From: Desulfobacterales bacterium HSG17
GTDB lineage: Bacteria; Desulfobacterota; Desulfobacteria; Desulfobacterales; Desulfococcaceae
Direction of reading: 5' to 3'
Length of the DNA: 50,387 nt
NCBI GenBank assembly: GCA_030377945.1
Contig: JAUCGD010000003.1
Coordinates: forward strand, 1-50,387
Positions 1 to 8,404 of this stretch are shown piece by piece. How positions within the stretch are numbered: position 1 is the stretch's first letter; every line of letters starts with the position of its first letter. The position numbers and the translations under genes were made by a program. Under the pieces are notes generated by a model. The model worked only from the letters and a program-made list of their open reading frames with translations, had not been told where the DNA came from and did not search any database.

Positions 1-16
1 TCAGTTTGTTTTTCAT
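1..16 (-). CDS. 5' end of a gene running off the left edge
   Basis: On the minus strand an ATG at 16-14 is preceded by AAGGAG at 30-25, eight bases upstream, which is a good ribosome binding site. Only five codons (M-K-N-K-L) lie in the window, so no function can be given. The gene would be divergent from the giant transducer at 418. Confidence 0.45.
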
Positions 17-417
17 AATAATTTCTCCTTATTTGATAACATTCAATTATTAATATGCCGAAGATTCGAGTAAGCGGGAACCCCACCCCAAAGGACTGTT
101 AACAGCAATATTTATTTATGTAAACTTGGTTATGATATCATTATGTCAGTTAAAACAGACCGAATATATATGAACGGGAATGCAAATGTCCAGAAAAAAA
201 TAACGGAAAAATCTGCAAGTCAGATTTTTCCTGTCTGTTTATTTTGCTTATAAAAATAGCCTTCTGTATAACATATCAAGTAGGATATTTCTACCCCATT
301 TTACTTAGTTCATCCCATTGATTAAACTGTATGTTTATGAGTTAATATGGTTTATCCTGAAACGTTTTTTATACATACAAAACCATTGAAATTATTGAAA
401 TTAATCGGGGTGATATT
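17..417. promoter_or_regulatory. Divergent intergenic region with a perfect hairpin
   Basis: About 400 bases separate the divergent starts at 16 (minus) and 418 (plus). The clear structure is a perfect inverted repeat with 11-bp arms at 205-215 (GGAAAAATCTG) and 221-231 (CAGATTTTTCC) around a 5-base loop. It could be an operator or a small-RNA/terminator hairpin. Both genes start outward from it, so a terminator would imply an unannotated short transcript. I see no convincing sigma-70 or sigma-54 promoter. Confidence 0.4.
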
Positions 418-3400
418 ATGTTTGCCAATCTAAAGATCAAAACAAAATTGCTCCTGGCAATTTTAGCTATCGGTTTTATTCCTTTTATTTTTGCAGTTCT
501 CTATTCATTTAACATATCAAGTCAGGCACTCTCTTCCCAGGCATTCAGTCAACTTGAAAGTATCAGGGAAATTAAAAAAGACCAAATTACCAATTTCTTT
601 GAAGAACGAAGAAAAAATATGAATGTTCTTACGGAAACTGTGTCAACTCTGAGGCAGGCAGCTATTGAAAAAATAATTACAGTGCAGGAGATAAAAAAAG
701 CTCAGGTTGAAGAATATTTTCAAAATTGCATAAGCGACATTAAAGTTATATCCAAAAATATCCTGATAAACGAAGCACTGAACAATTTTTCAGCAACCTT
801 TGAGAATGACGGTACTTATGACAAAGCTTTATTCCGTTATTTTGAAGAAATGAAATATAAAAACTCCCTGATTCAATATAAGGCTGAATATGGATACTAT
901 GACTTACTCCTCATTAATAAACAAGGAAGGATTGTTTATTCAATAAATAAAGAATCGGATCTTGGACAGGATTTAATCAATAGCGAGTTAAAAAATACTG
1001 GTCTTGGAATATGTTTTCAAAAAGGCTTAAAACATGTCAATATTCAGGACTTTGAAAATTTCTCTCCTTCAGAAGATAAATATATTGCTTTTATAGGCTC
1101 CCCCATAAAAGAGAATGATGAGACAATTGGGGTTCTTGTATTCAAATTGAGCAAAGACCCGATCAACAAAATAATTCAGCGCCACAACGGAATGGGGAAA
1201 ACTGGCGAAACCTATATTGCAGGCAGGTGGAATGATAAAATATCATATCGCAGTGACCGTTTAATCAGGCCCGGGAAAACTGGCGAATTCAAATCCGATA
1301 AAGAGATAGAGTTTGCTTTAAATGGAGAAACCGGTTCAATAATCAGGATTGGCAGCACAAATAAAGTAGATATAGCAGGATATGCCCCTATAAACATACC
1401 TGGCCTGAGCTGGACAATGATAACTGTAATGTCTCTTGAAGAAGCAATTTCGCCCAGATTAAAAGGCGAGGCAACAGATTATTTTTCCAAATATGTCCGC
1501 CAGTACGGATACCATGACCTTCTTCTTATTCATCCTAAAGGTCAGGTTTTCTATTCTGTTGAACATCATTCTGATTACGGTTCAAACCTGATTAACGGAG
1601 ATTATGCAGGTTCAAACCTTGCTCTTCTTTTCCAGGATGTAATGAAAACCGGCAAATTCGGATTTGCAGATTTTGCTCCCTATTTTCCGTCAGATAACAA
1701 GCCTTCGGCATTTATAGCCCAGCCTGTGATATTTGAGGGAAATATTGAACTGGTTGCAGCTCTTCAAATACCCATTGAAGTAATTAACGATTTTATGAAA
1801 GAGCGGTCAGGCATGGGAGCAAGCGGGGAAAGCTATCTTGTGGGCCATGACAGGCTTATGCGCTCGGATTCTTTTTCCGACCCTGAAAATTATTCAGTTG
1901 AAAATTCCTTTGTAAAAAAATCACGGGTAACAACAAAATCAAGCCAAAAAGCTCTTGAGCAATCTGAGGCCGGACAGGACATAATTACTAATTATACAGG
2001 TACAAAGGTACTTTCAGCATACACGTCTTTAAAAATATGGGACAAAACCTGGGCATTAATTGCAGAAATTGATGAATCCGAAGCATTCGCACCTGTTAAT
2101 AATCTTAAAGCAACCATGCTTATTGTGGGTCTTATAGCATTTGCAGGTATTATTGTTTTTGCTCTCTGGGTTACCGGATTTATTATGAAGCCAATTGTTC
2201 AAATTGCCGAGAATATCAAAAAAGTTTCAGAAGGCAGACTTTTCGAATCCCTTGATTTTGAATTTTCCCGCATGAATCAAAAAGATGAAATCGGCATGAT
2301 AATCAGTGCTGTTTATGAAATGCAGGCCAGGATAAGAGATGTATTAATGGAAACCGACAACCTTATCAGGAGTGCTCAAAAAGGCAGCCTGAATATTCGC
2401 GGTAATGCAGAAGCTTATAAAGGCGGATGGCAGGAGCTTATTATCGGCATAAATAATCTCATAGATGCATTTATGTCCCCCATTACCATGACTGCTGAAA
2501 TTATAAGCAGGATAGCCAGGGGAGATATTCCTGAAAAGATAAGTGCTGAATGCAGGGGATGCCAGGGAGAATTTGGTGAAATCAGGAAAAATTTGAATCT
2601 GCTCATTGATTCCATGAATGAGATCAGCGTTTTAGCAGAAGCTGTTGCAGACGGGAATTTAAATATAGCATTAAAAAAACGTTCTGAAAAAGACCGTTTA
2701 ATGGAGGCCCTTGGGGCAATGACAGATGTTCTGAATAAAACACTGAAAGAAACCCGCAGGTTGATTCATGGGATTCAGCAAGGCCAGCTTGATATAAAAG
2801 GCAGGGAAGAAGATTTTTTAGGAGGCTGGCAGGAGCTTATCATGGGGTTTAACAGACTTATAGAAGCATTTACAACACCTATCAATGTCACTGCAACATA
2901 TATAGACAGAATTTCCAAAGGCGATATACCTGAGAAAATCAATGAGGAATACAGAGGCGACTTTAATGAAATAAAGAACAATATCAACAGGCTCATCAAT
3001 GTTACAAACGGGGTTACTGAAATTGCACAGGAAATTTCCCAAGGCAATTTAAGTGTAATGGCAGACAGGCGGTCTGAAAAAGATGCAATGATGGAAGCTT
3101 TTGAAAATATGATAAACTATCTTCAGGATGTTGCCGATATAACTGAAAAGGTTTCAAATAACGAACCCAATGTAAAGGTTGCTCCAAAATCGGATAAAGA
3201 TGTTCTTAACCGGTCCTTACAAAAAATGATTAAAAATCTGCGAAATATGATGGATGATATTCAAGCAAACATGAATATTGTCAAGCAGCAGAACTGGCTT
3301 AAAACAGGTCTGGCAGAACTGGGCAATACAATGAGAGGGGGACAGGATGTGTCAACTCTTGCGCAAAACATTATTTCATTTCTCGCAGATTATTTAAATG

Positions 3401-3906
3401 CCCAGATCGGAACAATTTACCTGGAAAAAGAAAAAAATATATTTTTTCTTGCAGGTTCCTACGCTTGCGAACAAAGCCAAGGTGTACCGAAAATAATTGA
3501 AGCAGGAGAAGGGTTAGCAGGTCAGGTGGCGCTTGAAAAGAAAAGCATTCTTTTTTCAGATGTCCCGAAAAATTATCTTAATATATATTCAGGTATGGGC
3601 AGAAGTGCGCCTAAAAATATCCTGGTATTTCCCCTCATATATGAGCAACAGGTCAAGGGTGTTGCAGAACTTGGAACCTTTGACAATTTCAGCGAGATTG
3701 AAACGGATTTTCTAAATCAGGCAGCAGGTAATATCGCCATAGCATTTGATGCTGCACAAACACGCGAAAAAATGAGAAAACTCCTGGAAGAATCCCGGCA
3801 GCAGGCAGAAGAACTTCGTATGCAGCAGGCAGAATTACAGGCTGTTAACAAAGAGCATGAAATGCAGACTGATATACTGACAGAATCCGAAACAGCCCTT
3901 TATTAA
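418..3906 (+). CDS. Giant dCache / poly-HAMP / GAF transducer without output domain
   Basis: This is a 1162-residue inner-membrane receptor. A signal-anchor segment lies near residues 10-30. Two Cache-type periplasmic sensor units follow (about 31-340 and 341-560), each with the G-M-G-x-x-G-E-(T/S)-Y signature before a membrane-proximal part. A second membrane helix is near 564-587, then a membrane HAMP domain. Seven further HAMP-like units can be counted by their short (I/V)-x-x-G-(D/N/Q/S)-(I/L) cores, the last degenerate. A GAF domain lies at about 975-1115, then a short coiled coil rich in Q, E and A. The protein stops inside that coil, where the paralogue at 12501 continues into its histidine kinase. 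It therefore has sensing and relay parts but no kinase, methyl-accepting or receiver domain. It is the first of four tandem paralogues and lies 13 bases before the next. Ligand unknown; Cache domains usually bind small metabolites. Confidence 0.85.
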   Translation: MFANLKIKTKLLLAILAIGFIPFIFAVLYSFNISSQALSSQAFSQLESIREIKKDQITNFFEERRKNMNVLTETVSTLRQAAIEKIITVQEIKKAQVEEYFQNCISDIKVISKNILINEALNNFSATFENDGTYDKALFRYFEEMKYKNSLIQYKAEYGYYDLLLINKQGRIVYSINKESDLGQDLINSELKNTGLGICFQKGLKHVNIQDFENFSPSEDKYIAFIGSPIKENDETIGVLVFKLSKDPINKIIQRHNGMGKTGETYIAGRWNDKISYRSDRLIRPGKTGEFKSDKEIEFALNGETGSIIRIGSTNKVDIAGYAPINIPGLSWTMITVMSLEEAISPRLKGEATDYFSKYVRQYGYHDLLLIHPKGQVFYSVEHHSDYGSNLINGDYAGSNLALLFQDVMKTGKFGFADFAPYFPSDNKPSAFIAQPVIFEGNIELVAALQIPIEVINDFMKERSGMGASGESYLVGHDRLMRSDSFSDPENYSVENSFVKKSRVTTKSSQKALEQSEAGQDIITNYTGTKVLSAYTSLKIWDKTWALIAEIDESEAFAPVNNLKATMLIVGLIAFAGIIVFALWVTGFIMKPIVQIAENIKKVSEGRLFESLDFEFSRMNQKDEIGMIISAVYEMQARIRDVLMETDNLIRSAQKGSLNIRGNAEAYKGGWQELIIGINNLIDAFMSPITMTAEIISRIARGDIPEKISAECRGCQGEFGEIRKNLNLLIDSMNEISVLAEAVADGNLNIALKKRSEKDRLMEALGAMTDVLNKTLKETRRLIHGIQQGQLDIKGREEDFLGGWQELIMGFNRLIEAFTTPINVTATYIDRISKGDIPEKINEEYRGDFNEIKNNINRLINVTNGVTEIAQEISQGNLSVMADRRSEKDAMMEAFENMINYLQDVADITEKVSNNEPNVKVAPKSDKDVLNRSLQKMIKNLRNMMDDIQANMNIVKQQNWLKTGLAELGNTMRGGQDVSTLAQNIISFLADYLNAQIGTIYLEKEKNIFFLAGSYACEQSQGVPKIIEAGEGLAGQVALEKKSILFSDVPKNYLNIYSGMGRSAPKNILVFPLIYEQQVKGVAELGTFDNFSEIETDFLNQAAGNIAIAFDAAQTREKMRKLLEESRQQAEELRMQQAELQAVNKEHEMQTDILTESETALY

Positions 3907-3919
3907 AGGAGAAACAGCC

Positions 3920-6900
3920 ATGTTCAGGAATATGAAAATCGGAACAAAATTATTCAGCAGCTTTTTAATTATCCTGATCCTGCTCTGTATTGTAGCCTTT
4001 GCCGGATATATCAGCCTGAAAAATGCTGAAGAAAGTCTAAAAATAAGCACCCATGTTAATGATATGGTAAGAGAAATTTTTGAAGCAGGACAGGCTGAGA
4101 AAAATTATATAATCTCCCATGATGATGATTCATACAACAAAGTGAAAAATCATATTGAAAATATAGTTAGCAATGCCCAAAAGCTCAAAATCAGGTTCAG
4201 CGAAAAAAATAATCTTAATCAGATGGATACGGTAATCAAAAGAGTAAAAGAATACCTGGAAGTTTTTACTCAATATGCAGACCTTCATAAATTAAGACAG
4301 ATTATGATGACTGATTTGAAAGGTCAGGCTGAATTAACCCTGATTCACATCGAGAATATTCGCGAAGAACAGATAACCGGGCTGTTCAATGCCAGGAAAA
4401 ACATGGCTGCTTTATTAACAGATAAAATGACCAAAGCAGATGACGCAGGCAATCTTATTAAATGGTTTCTTGAGGCTCGGAGGTTTGAAAAAGAATATAT
4501 AATTAATAATGGAGATGATGCATGGCTGGAGGTTCATCAGGAGTCAATATTAAAAATAATGAGCCTGGCAAATGATCTGAAGTCACGCCTAATAAACAAG
4601 AAAGATATTTCTCAATTAGGCAATGCCATTGCAGCAGTCAAGATTTATGATGGGGCTTTTGGAAGAGATTATAGCCTGATGGAATGGCAAAATGAATTAA
4701 TGAACAGGATGAAAATACAGGCAGACAATGCTTTAAGGCTGATTGAGAATATCCGAAATAAACAAAATATCCATTTAGCTGAAACTGTTAAAAGCAACAA
4801 AAATCTGCTTGACGGTATAATAACCCGAACAGATGATATAAACAGATTAAACGGATTTTTCCTTGATATCCGAAAGTATGAAAAAAATTATATTATTTCA
4901 AACGGCGAAAAAAAATATTTGGATTCCTATTCGCAAGTAATGAATAAAATAAATGAAATTCTTCTTAGAATTAAATCAAACTTGAATCAAGATACTGGTA
5001 TGAAGCAGGAGAATGATTTAGCTTCTGCGCTTCAGGCTTATAATGAGGCATTTATGAAATTCAGCAGGCTCTTTAAAAGGTATAATCAAGTCATAGGAAT
5101 TATGAATGAGCGTGCTGATGAAGCCCTGGAACAAATTCATGCTGTTGAAAACAGGCAAAAACTTCAACTGGCTCAGGCATATGAGGAAAATGAAATATTT
5201 ATAGATGACAAAATGGAAATGGCCGACAATGCTGCCAGACTTACAAACTGGTTTATAGAAACCCGGAGAAATATAAAAGAATATATTATTACAAAAGAAC
5301 AAAAATATTTCTATCTGGCAGAAGAATCAACAGAAGAAAATCTGAAACTGGCACGAGATATGAAAATCAGGTTCAAGTCATCTGAAAACATAGAAATGAT
5401 AGACCAGGCAATTCAGGATATTCAAAAGTATAAAGAAACATTTACAAACTACATGAATTTCATAAAACAGCAGAATGCTGCAAGAAAAATCATGGAAACA
5501 GCAGCAGTCGAAGCCAGACAGGTATGCACTAAAGCCCGTGAAAGACAAAAAACATTAATAGATAAACAAATCAATATTGCCAACTGGATAATGATTTCCT
5601 GTACTTTAACGGCAATTTTAATAGGATTCTTAACAGCTTTTTTTATAAGCCGGAGCATTTCAAAGTCCATCAGCAAAATTCTAAAAATTGCAAATGATAT
5701 TGCCAGCGGAGATTTTACCCAGGAGATTAAAATTCTGCGGAAAGATGAAATCGGGGAATTAGCACAAACTCTTGGGGATATGAAAGACAAAATCAAATAT
5801 GTTCTCAGGGAAACGGAAACTCTTATTGGCAATATCCAGGAAGGCAGACTGGATTTGCGGGGTAATGCAGAAGCATTTTCAGGAAGCTGGCAGCAACTTA
5901 TTCTGGGAGTCAACAATGTTGTAGATGCCTTTACATCCCCTATTTCCATGACAGCCAGAACCATTGACCGAATATCAAAAGGAGATATTCCGCAAATAAT
6001 CACAGATGAATATAAAGGAGATTTTAATGAGATCAAAAATAACCTTAACTCATTGATTTCAAACCTGAGCGGAACAGTTCAGATAGCGGAAAAAATTGCT
6101 GCTGGCGACCTGTCTGTTGAAGTTCCTATTCTCTCGGATAAGGATCTGATGGGAAAATCGCTTGATGTAATGGTCAATACTCTTCAGAGCATTGTTATGG
6201 ATATCAATATTCTTACAGAATCAGCAGTAGAAGGAGATCTTGATACCCGTGGTGATGCAGCCAGATTTAAAGGCGAGTATGCAGGAATAATCAAAGGCAT
6301 AAACAATATTCTGAATGCTGTTATTATGCCGATATATATGACAGCAGAATATATAGCCCGTATTTCAAGGGGCGATATTCCCAAAAACATAAGCTCAGAA
6401 TATAAAGGCGATTTTATAGAAATAAAAAATAATCTCACTATCCTCACAAGCACCACAAAGAATGTAACAATGATAGCCCAGGAAATAGCAGCAGGAAATC
6501 TCAAGGTTAAAGCGGAAAAAAGGTCACAGCAGGATGAACTGATGAAAGCACTTGACGATATGATTACCTATCTTGCCAATGTTGCCCATATTACAGAAAA
6601 AATATCAAAAAAAGACCTTAATGTAACAGTAGTGCCAAAATCAAATAAAGATATTCTTAACAATTCACTGCACCGCATGGTGACAAACCTTCAACAGATG
6701 ATGGATGAAATTGACACTTCCATGAAAGCCGTGGAAGAGCAAAACCGGTTTAAAACCGGCCTTGCAGAACTTGGAAATAAAATGCGGGGCGACCAGGATG
6801 CTGCAAATCTTGCACAAAATATAATCACCTGGCTTGCTGACTGGCTTAATGCACAGATAGGAGCAATTTATCTTTCAGATGATAAGGGACTGCTTCATCT

Positions 6901-7249
6901 AACTGGTACTTATGCCTGGCACAAAAGAAAAGGGAATTCCTCATTATTAAAACCCGGACAAAGCCTGGTTGGGCAGGCAGCCCTGGAAAAACAAAGCATT
7001 CTTTTTACCCAAGTTCCACATGATTATATCAGGATTAATTCGGGGATCGGGGCAGTAGTCCCGGACAATATACTGGTTCTGCCATTTTTATATGAAGGAG
7101 AAACCAAAGGAGTAATAGAACTGGGAACAGCCCATAATTTCAGCGATACTGACATGGATTTTCTTGACAGGGCAGCAGAGGATATTGCCATTGCATTTAA
7201 TACAGCACAGACACGGGGACAGATGCAGGAATTACTTGAGACTGCTTAA
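3920..7249 (+). CDS. Giant transducer with four tandem helical (HBM-like) sensor repeats, poly-HAMP and GAF; no output domain
   Basis: The 1109-residue protein starts at an ATG preceded by AAGGAG. A membrane helix is near residues 11-33. The periplasmic part (about 35-550) is all-helical and repeats four times. Each repeat has a core of the form E-K-(N/E)-Y-I-I followed about 40 residues later by L-(A/K)-x-x-(M/L)-K-x-R. The spacing suggests four copies of a helical-bimodular (HBM-like) sensor unit. The second membrane helix is near 556-578, followed by a HAMP domain, seven HAMP-like units and a GAF domain at about 960-1100. The protein ends just after GAF, with no kinase or receiver. HBM domains in known chemoreceptors and kinases bind organic acids; four in one protein is unusual. 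Part of the same tandem paralogue set as the genes at 418, 8405 and 12501. Confidence 0.85.
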   Translation: MFRNMKIGTKLFSSFLIILILLCIVAFAGYISLKNAEESLKISTHVNDMVREIFEAGQAEKNYIISHDDDSYNKVKNHIENIVSNAQKLKIRFSEKNNLNQMDTVIKRVKEYLEVFTQYADLHKLRQIMMTDLKGQAELTLIHIENIREEQITGLFNARKNMAALLTDKMTKADDAGNLIKWFLEARRFEKEYIINNGDDAWLEVHQESILKIMSLANDLKSRLINKKDISQLGNAIAAVKIYDGAFGRDYSLMEWQNELMNRMKIQADNALRLIENIRNKQNIHLAETVKSNKNLLDGIITRTDDINRLNGFFLDIRKYEKNYIISNGEKKYLDSYSQVMNKINEILLRIKSNLNQDTGMKQENDLASALQAYNEAFMKFSRLFKRYNQVIGIMNERADEALEQIHAVENRQKLQLAQAYEENEIFIDDKMEMADNAARLTNWFIETRRNIKEYIITKEQKYFYLAEESTEENLKLARDMKIRFKSSENIEMIDQAIQDIQKYKETFTNYMNFIKQQNAARKIMETAAVEARQVCTKARERQKTLIDKQINIANWIMISCTLTAILIGFLTAFFISRSISKSISKILKIANDIASGDFTQEIKILRKDEIGELAQTLGDMKDKIKYVLRETETLIGNIQEGRLDLRGNAEAFSGSWQQLILGVNNVVDAFTSPISMTARTIDRISKGDIPQIITDEYKGDFNEIKNNLNSLISNLSGTVQIAEKIAAGDLSVEVPILSDKDLMGKSLDVMVNTLQSIVMDINILTESAVEGDLDTRGDAARFKGEYAGIIKGINNILNAVIMPIYMTAEYIARISRGDIPKNISSEYKGDFIEIKNNLTILTSTTKNVTMIAQEIAAGNLKVKAEKRSQQDELMKALDDMITYLANVAHITEKISKKDLNVTVVPKSNKDILNNSLHRMVTNLQQMMDEIDTSMKAVEEQNRFKTGLAELGNKMRGDQDAANLAQNIITWLADWLNAQIGAIYLSDDKGLLHLTGTYAWHKRKGNSSLLKPGQSLVGQAALEKQSILFTQVPHDYIRINSGIGAVVPDNILVLPFLYEGETKGVIELGTAHNFSDTDMDFLDRAAEDIAIAFNTAQTRGQMQELLETA

Positions 7250-7285
7250 GTTTTATTTAAAATAAATTCAATAAAGGGGGAGTAT

Positions 7286-7786
7286 ATGAGAAAATTTAAG
7301 ATTACTGTATTTATAGCAATATTTTTATTGCAGGCAATTGTATCAAATGCCCAGGAAAAAGCAACGCCACAGGAGGTTGTTCAAAAAGTAAGAGAAGCAT
7401 CTGAATTTCTCAGCAAAACCGGGGATGAAGGGCTAAAAGAATTTATGGATAAAAACGGCAGATGGGTTTGGAAAGATACCTATATATTCATAGCAAATTG
7501 TAGTGCTCAATCTCTTGCAGCTCATCCCATTAAACCAAAATTTGTGGGGAAAAAATTGGGAATGGGTTTTAAAGATGTAAACGGAAAACTTTTTTTTGCT
7601 GAATACTGCACAATAGTAGAAAGTTTTGGAAAAGGATGGGTCGAATATATGTGGGCAAAGGTCGGAGAAAAAACACCTTCCAGGAAAATCACCTATGTAA
7701 TGCAGGTTCCCGGAACTTCATATCAGGCAGGTGCCGGCATTTATAATGAAACAATATCAATAGAAGAATTGAATAAGCTAAAATAA
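7286..7786 (+). CDS. Secreted single-Cache domain protein (copy 1)
   Basis: This 166-residue protein has a classical signal peptide (residues 1-22, probable cleavage after SNA). The mature part is essentially one single-Cache (sCache_2-like) domain, recognised by the W-V-x-K-D-T-Y-I-F, G-W-V-E-Y-M-W and P-S-R-K motifs and the closing V-P-G-T-x-Y-x-x-G-A-G-I-Y. Such domains are usually the extracellular part of receptors. Here there is no membrane segment or cytoplasmic domain, so the protein should be free in the periplasm. It lies between giant receptor genes, 37 bases after one, with GGGGG upstream as its ribosome site. A likely role is ligand capture or modulation of the neighbouring receptors, but that is inference. 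Confidence 0.75.
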   Translation: MRKFKITVFIAIFLLQAIVSNAQEKATPQEVVQKVREASEFLSKTGDEGLKEFMDKNGRWVWKDTYIFIANCSAQSLAAHPIKPKFVGKKLGMGFKDVNGKLFFAEYCTIVESFGKGWVEYMWAKVGEKTPSRKITYVMQVPGTSYQAGAGIYNETISIEELNKLK

Positions 7787-7822
7787 CAAGTTATTATTTT
7801 CACTTAATACAAGGAGAAAATC

Positions 7823-8326
7823 ATGAATAAATTTAGAAAAATATCATTGTGCTTAATAATTCTTTTGTCAATCACTACAATAACAGCAAATGCCCAGGAA
7901 AAAGTAACACCTCAGGAAGTTATTCAAAAAGCAAGAGAAGCATCTGCTTTTCTCCAGAAAAACGGGAAAAAAGGGCTTAAGGAATTTATGGATAAAAACA
8001 GCAGATGGGTTTGGAAAGATACTTATATATTTATAATGAATTGTAAGTCTGAAACTGTGGCAGCTCACCCCTTTAAGTCAAAACTTGTGGGAAAGAAATT
8101 AATGGGTCTGAAAGATATTAACGGAAGATTCTTTTTTGCTGAATTCTGTGCAGCAGCAGAAGATCAAAAAGGAGGATGGGTTGAATATATGTGGCAAAAG
8201 ATAGGAGAAGAAATACCTTCCAGGAAGATTTCCTATCTTTTGCAGGTTCCTGAAACGATTTATCAGGTCGGGGTTGGTATTTATGATGATACAATATCTA
8301 TCGAAGAACTGAATAAGTTTAAATAA
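7823..8326 (+). CDS. Secreted single-Cache domain protein (copy 2)
   Basis: The 167-residue product is a close tandem paralogue of the gene at 7286. It has the same length, the same signal peptide ending in NAQ and the same K-D-T-Y-I-F, G-G-W-V-E-Y-M-W, P-S-R-K and G-V-G-I-Y-D-D-T-I-S motifs. Differences cluster in the middle of the domain, for example K-S-K-L-V-G-K-K and the A-A-E-D-Q-K segment, as expected if the two copies recognise related but different ligands. A good AAGGAG site precedes the ATG. Gene duplication is the simplest origin. As with copy 1, nothing in the sequence anchors it to the membrane. Confidence 0.75.
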   Translation: MNKFRKISLCLIILLSITTITANAQEKVTPQEVIQKAREASAFLQKNGKKGLKEFMDKNSRWVWKDTYIFIMNCKSETVAAHPFKSKLVGKKLMGLKDINGRFFFAEFCAAAEDQKGGWVEYMWQKIGEEIPSRKISYLLQVPETIYQVGVGIYDDTISIEELNKFK

Positions 8327-8404
8327 CAGGCTATTAATGCAAATTCGGATTCATCAAGTCAGAGTTCACAAAAATTGTTTTTTACAGAATATTGTGAGGC
8401 AAAA

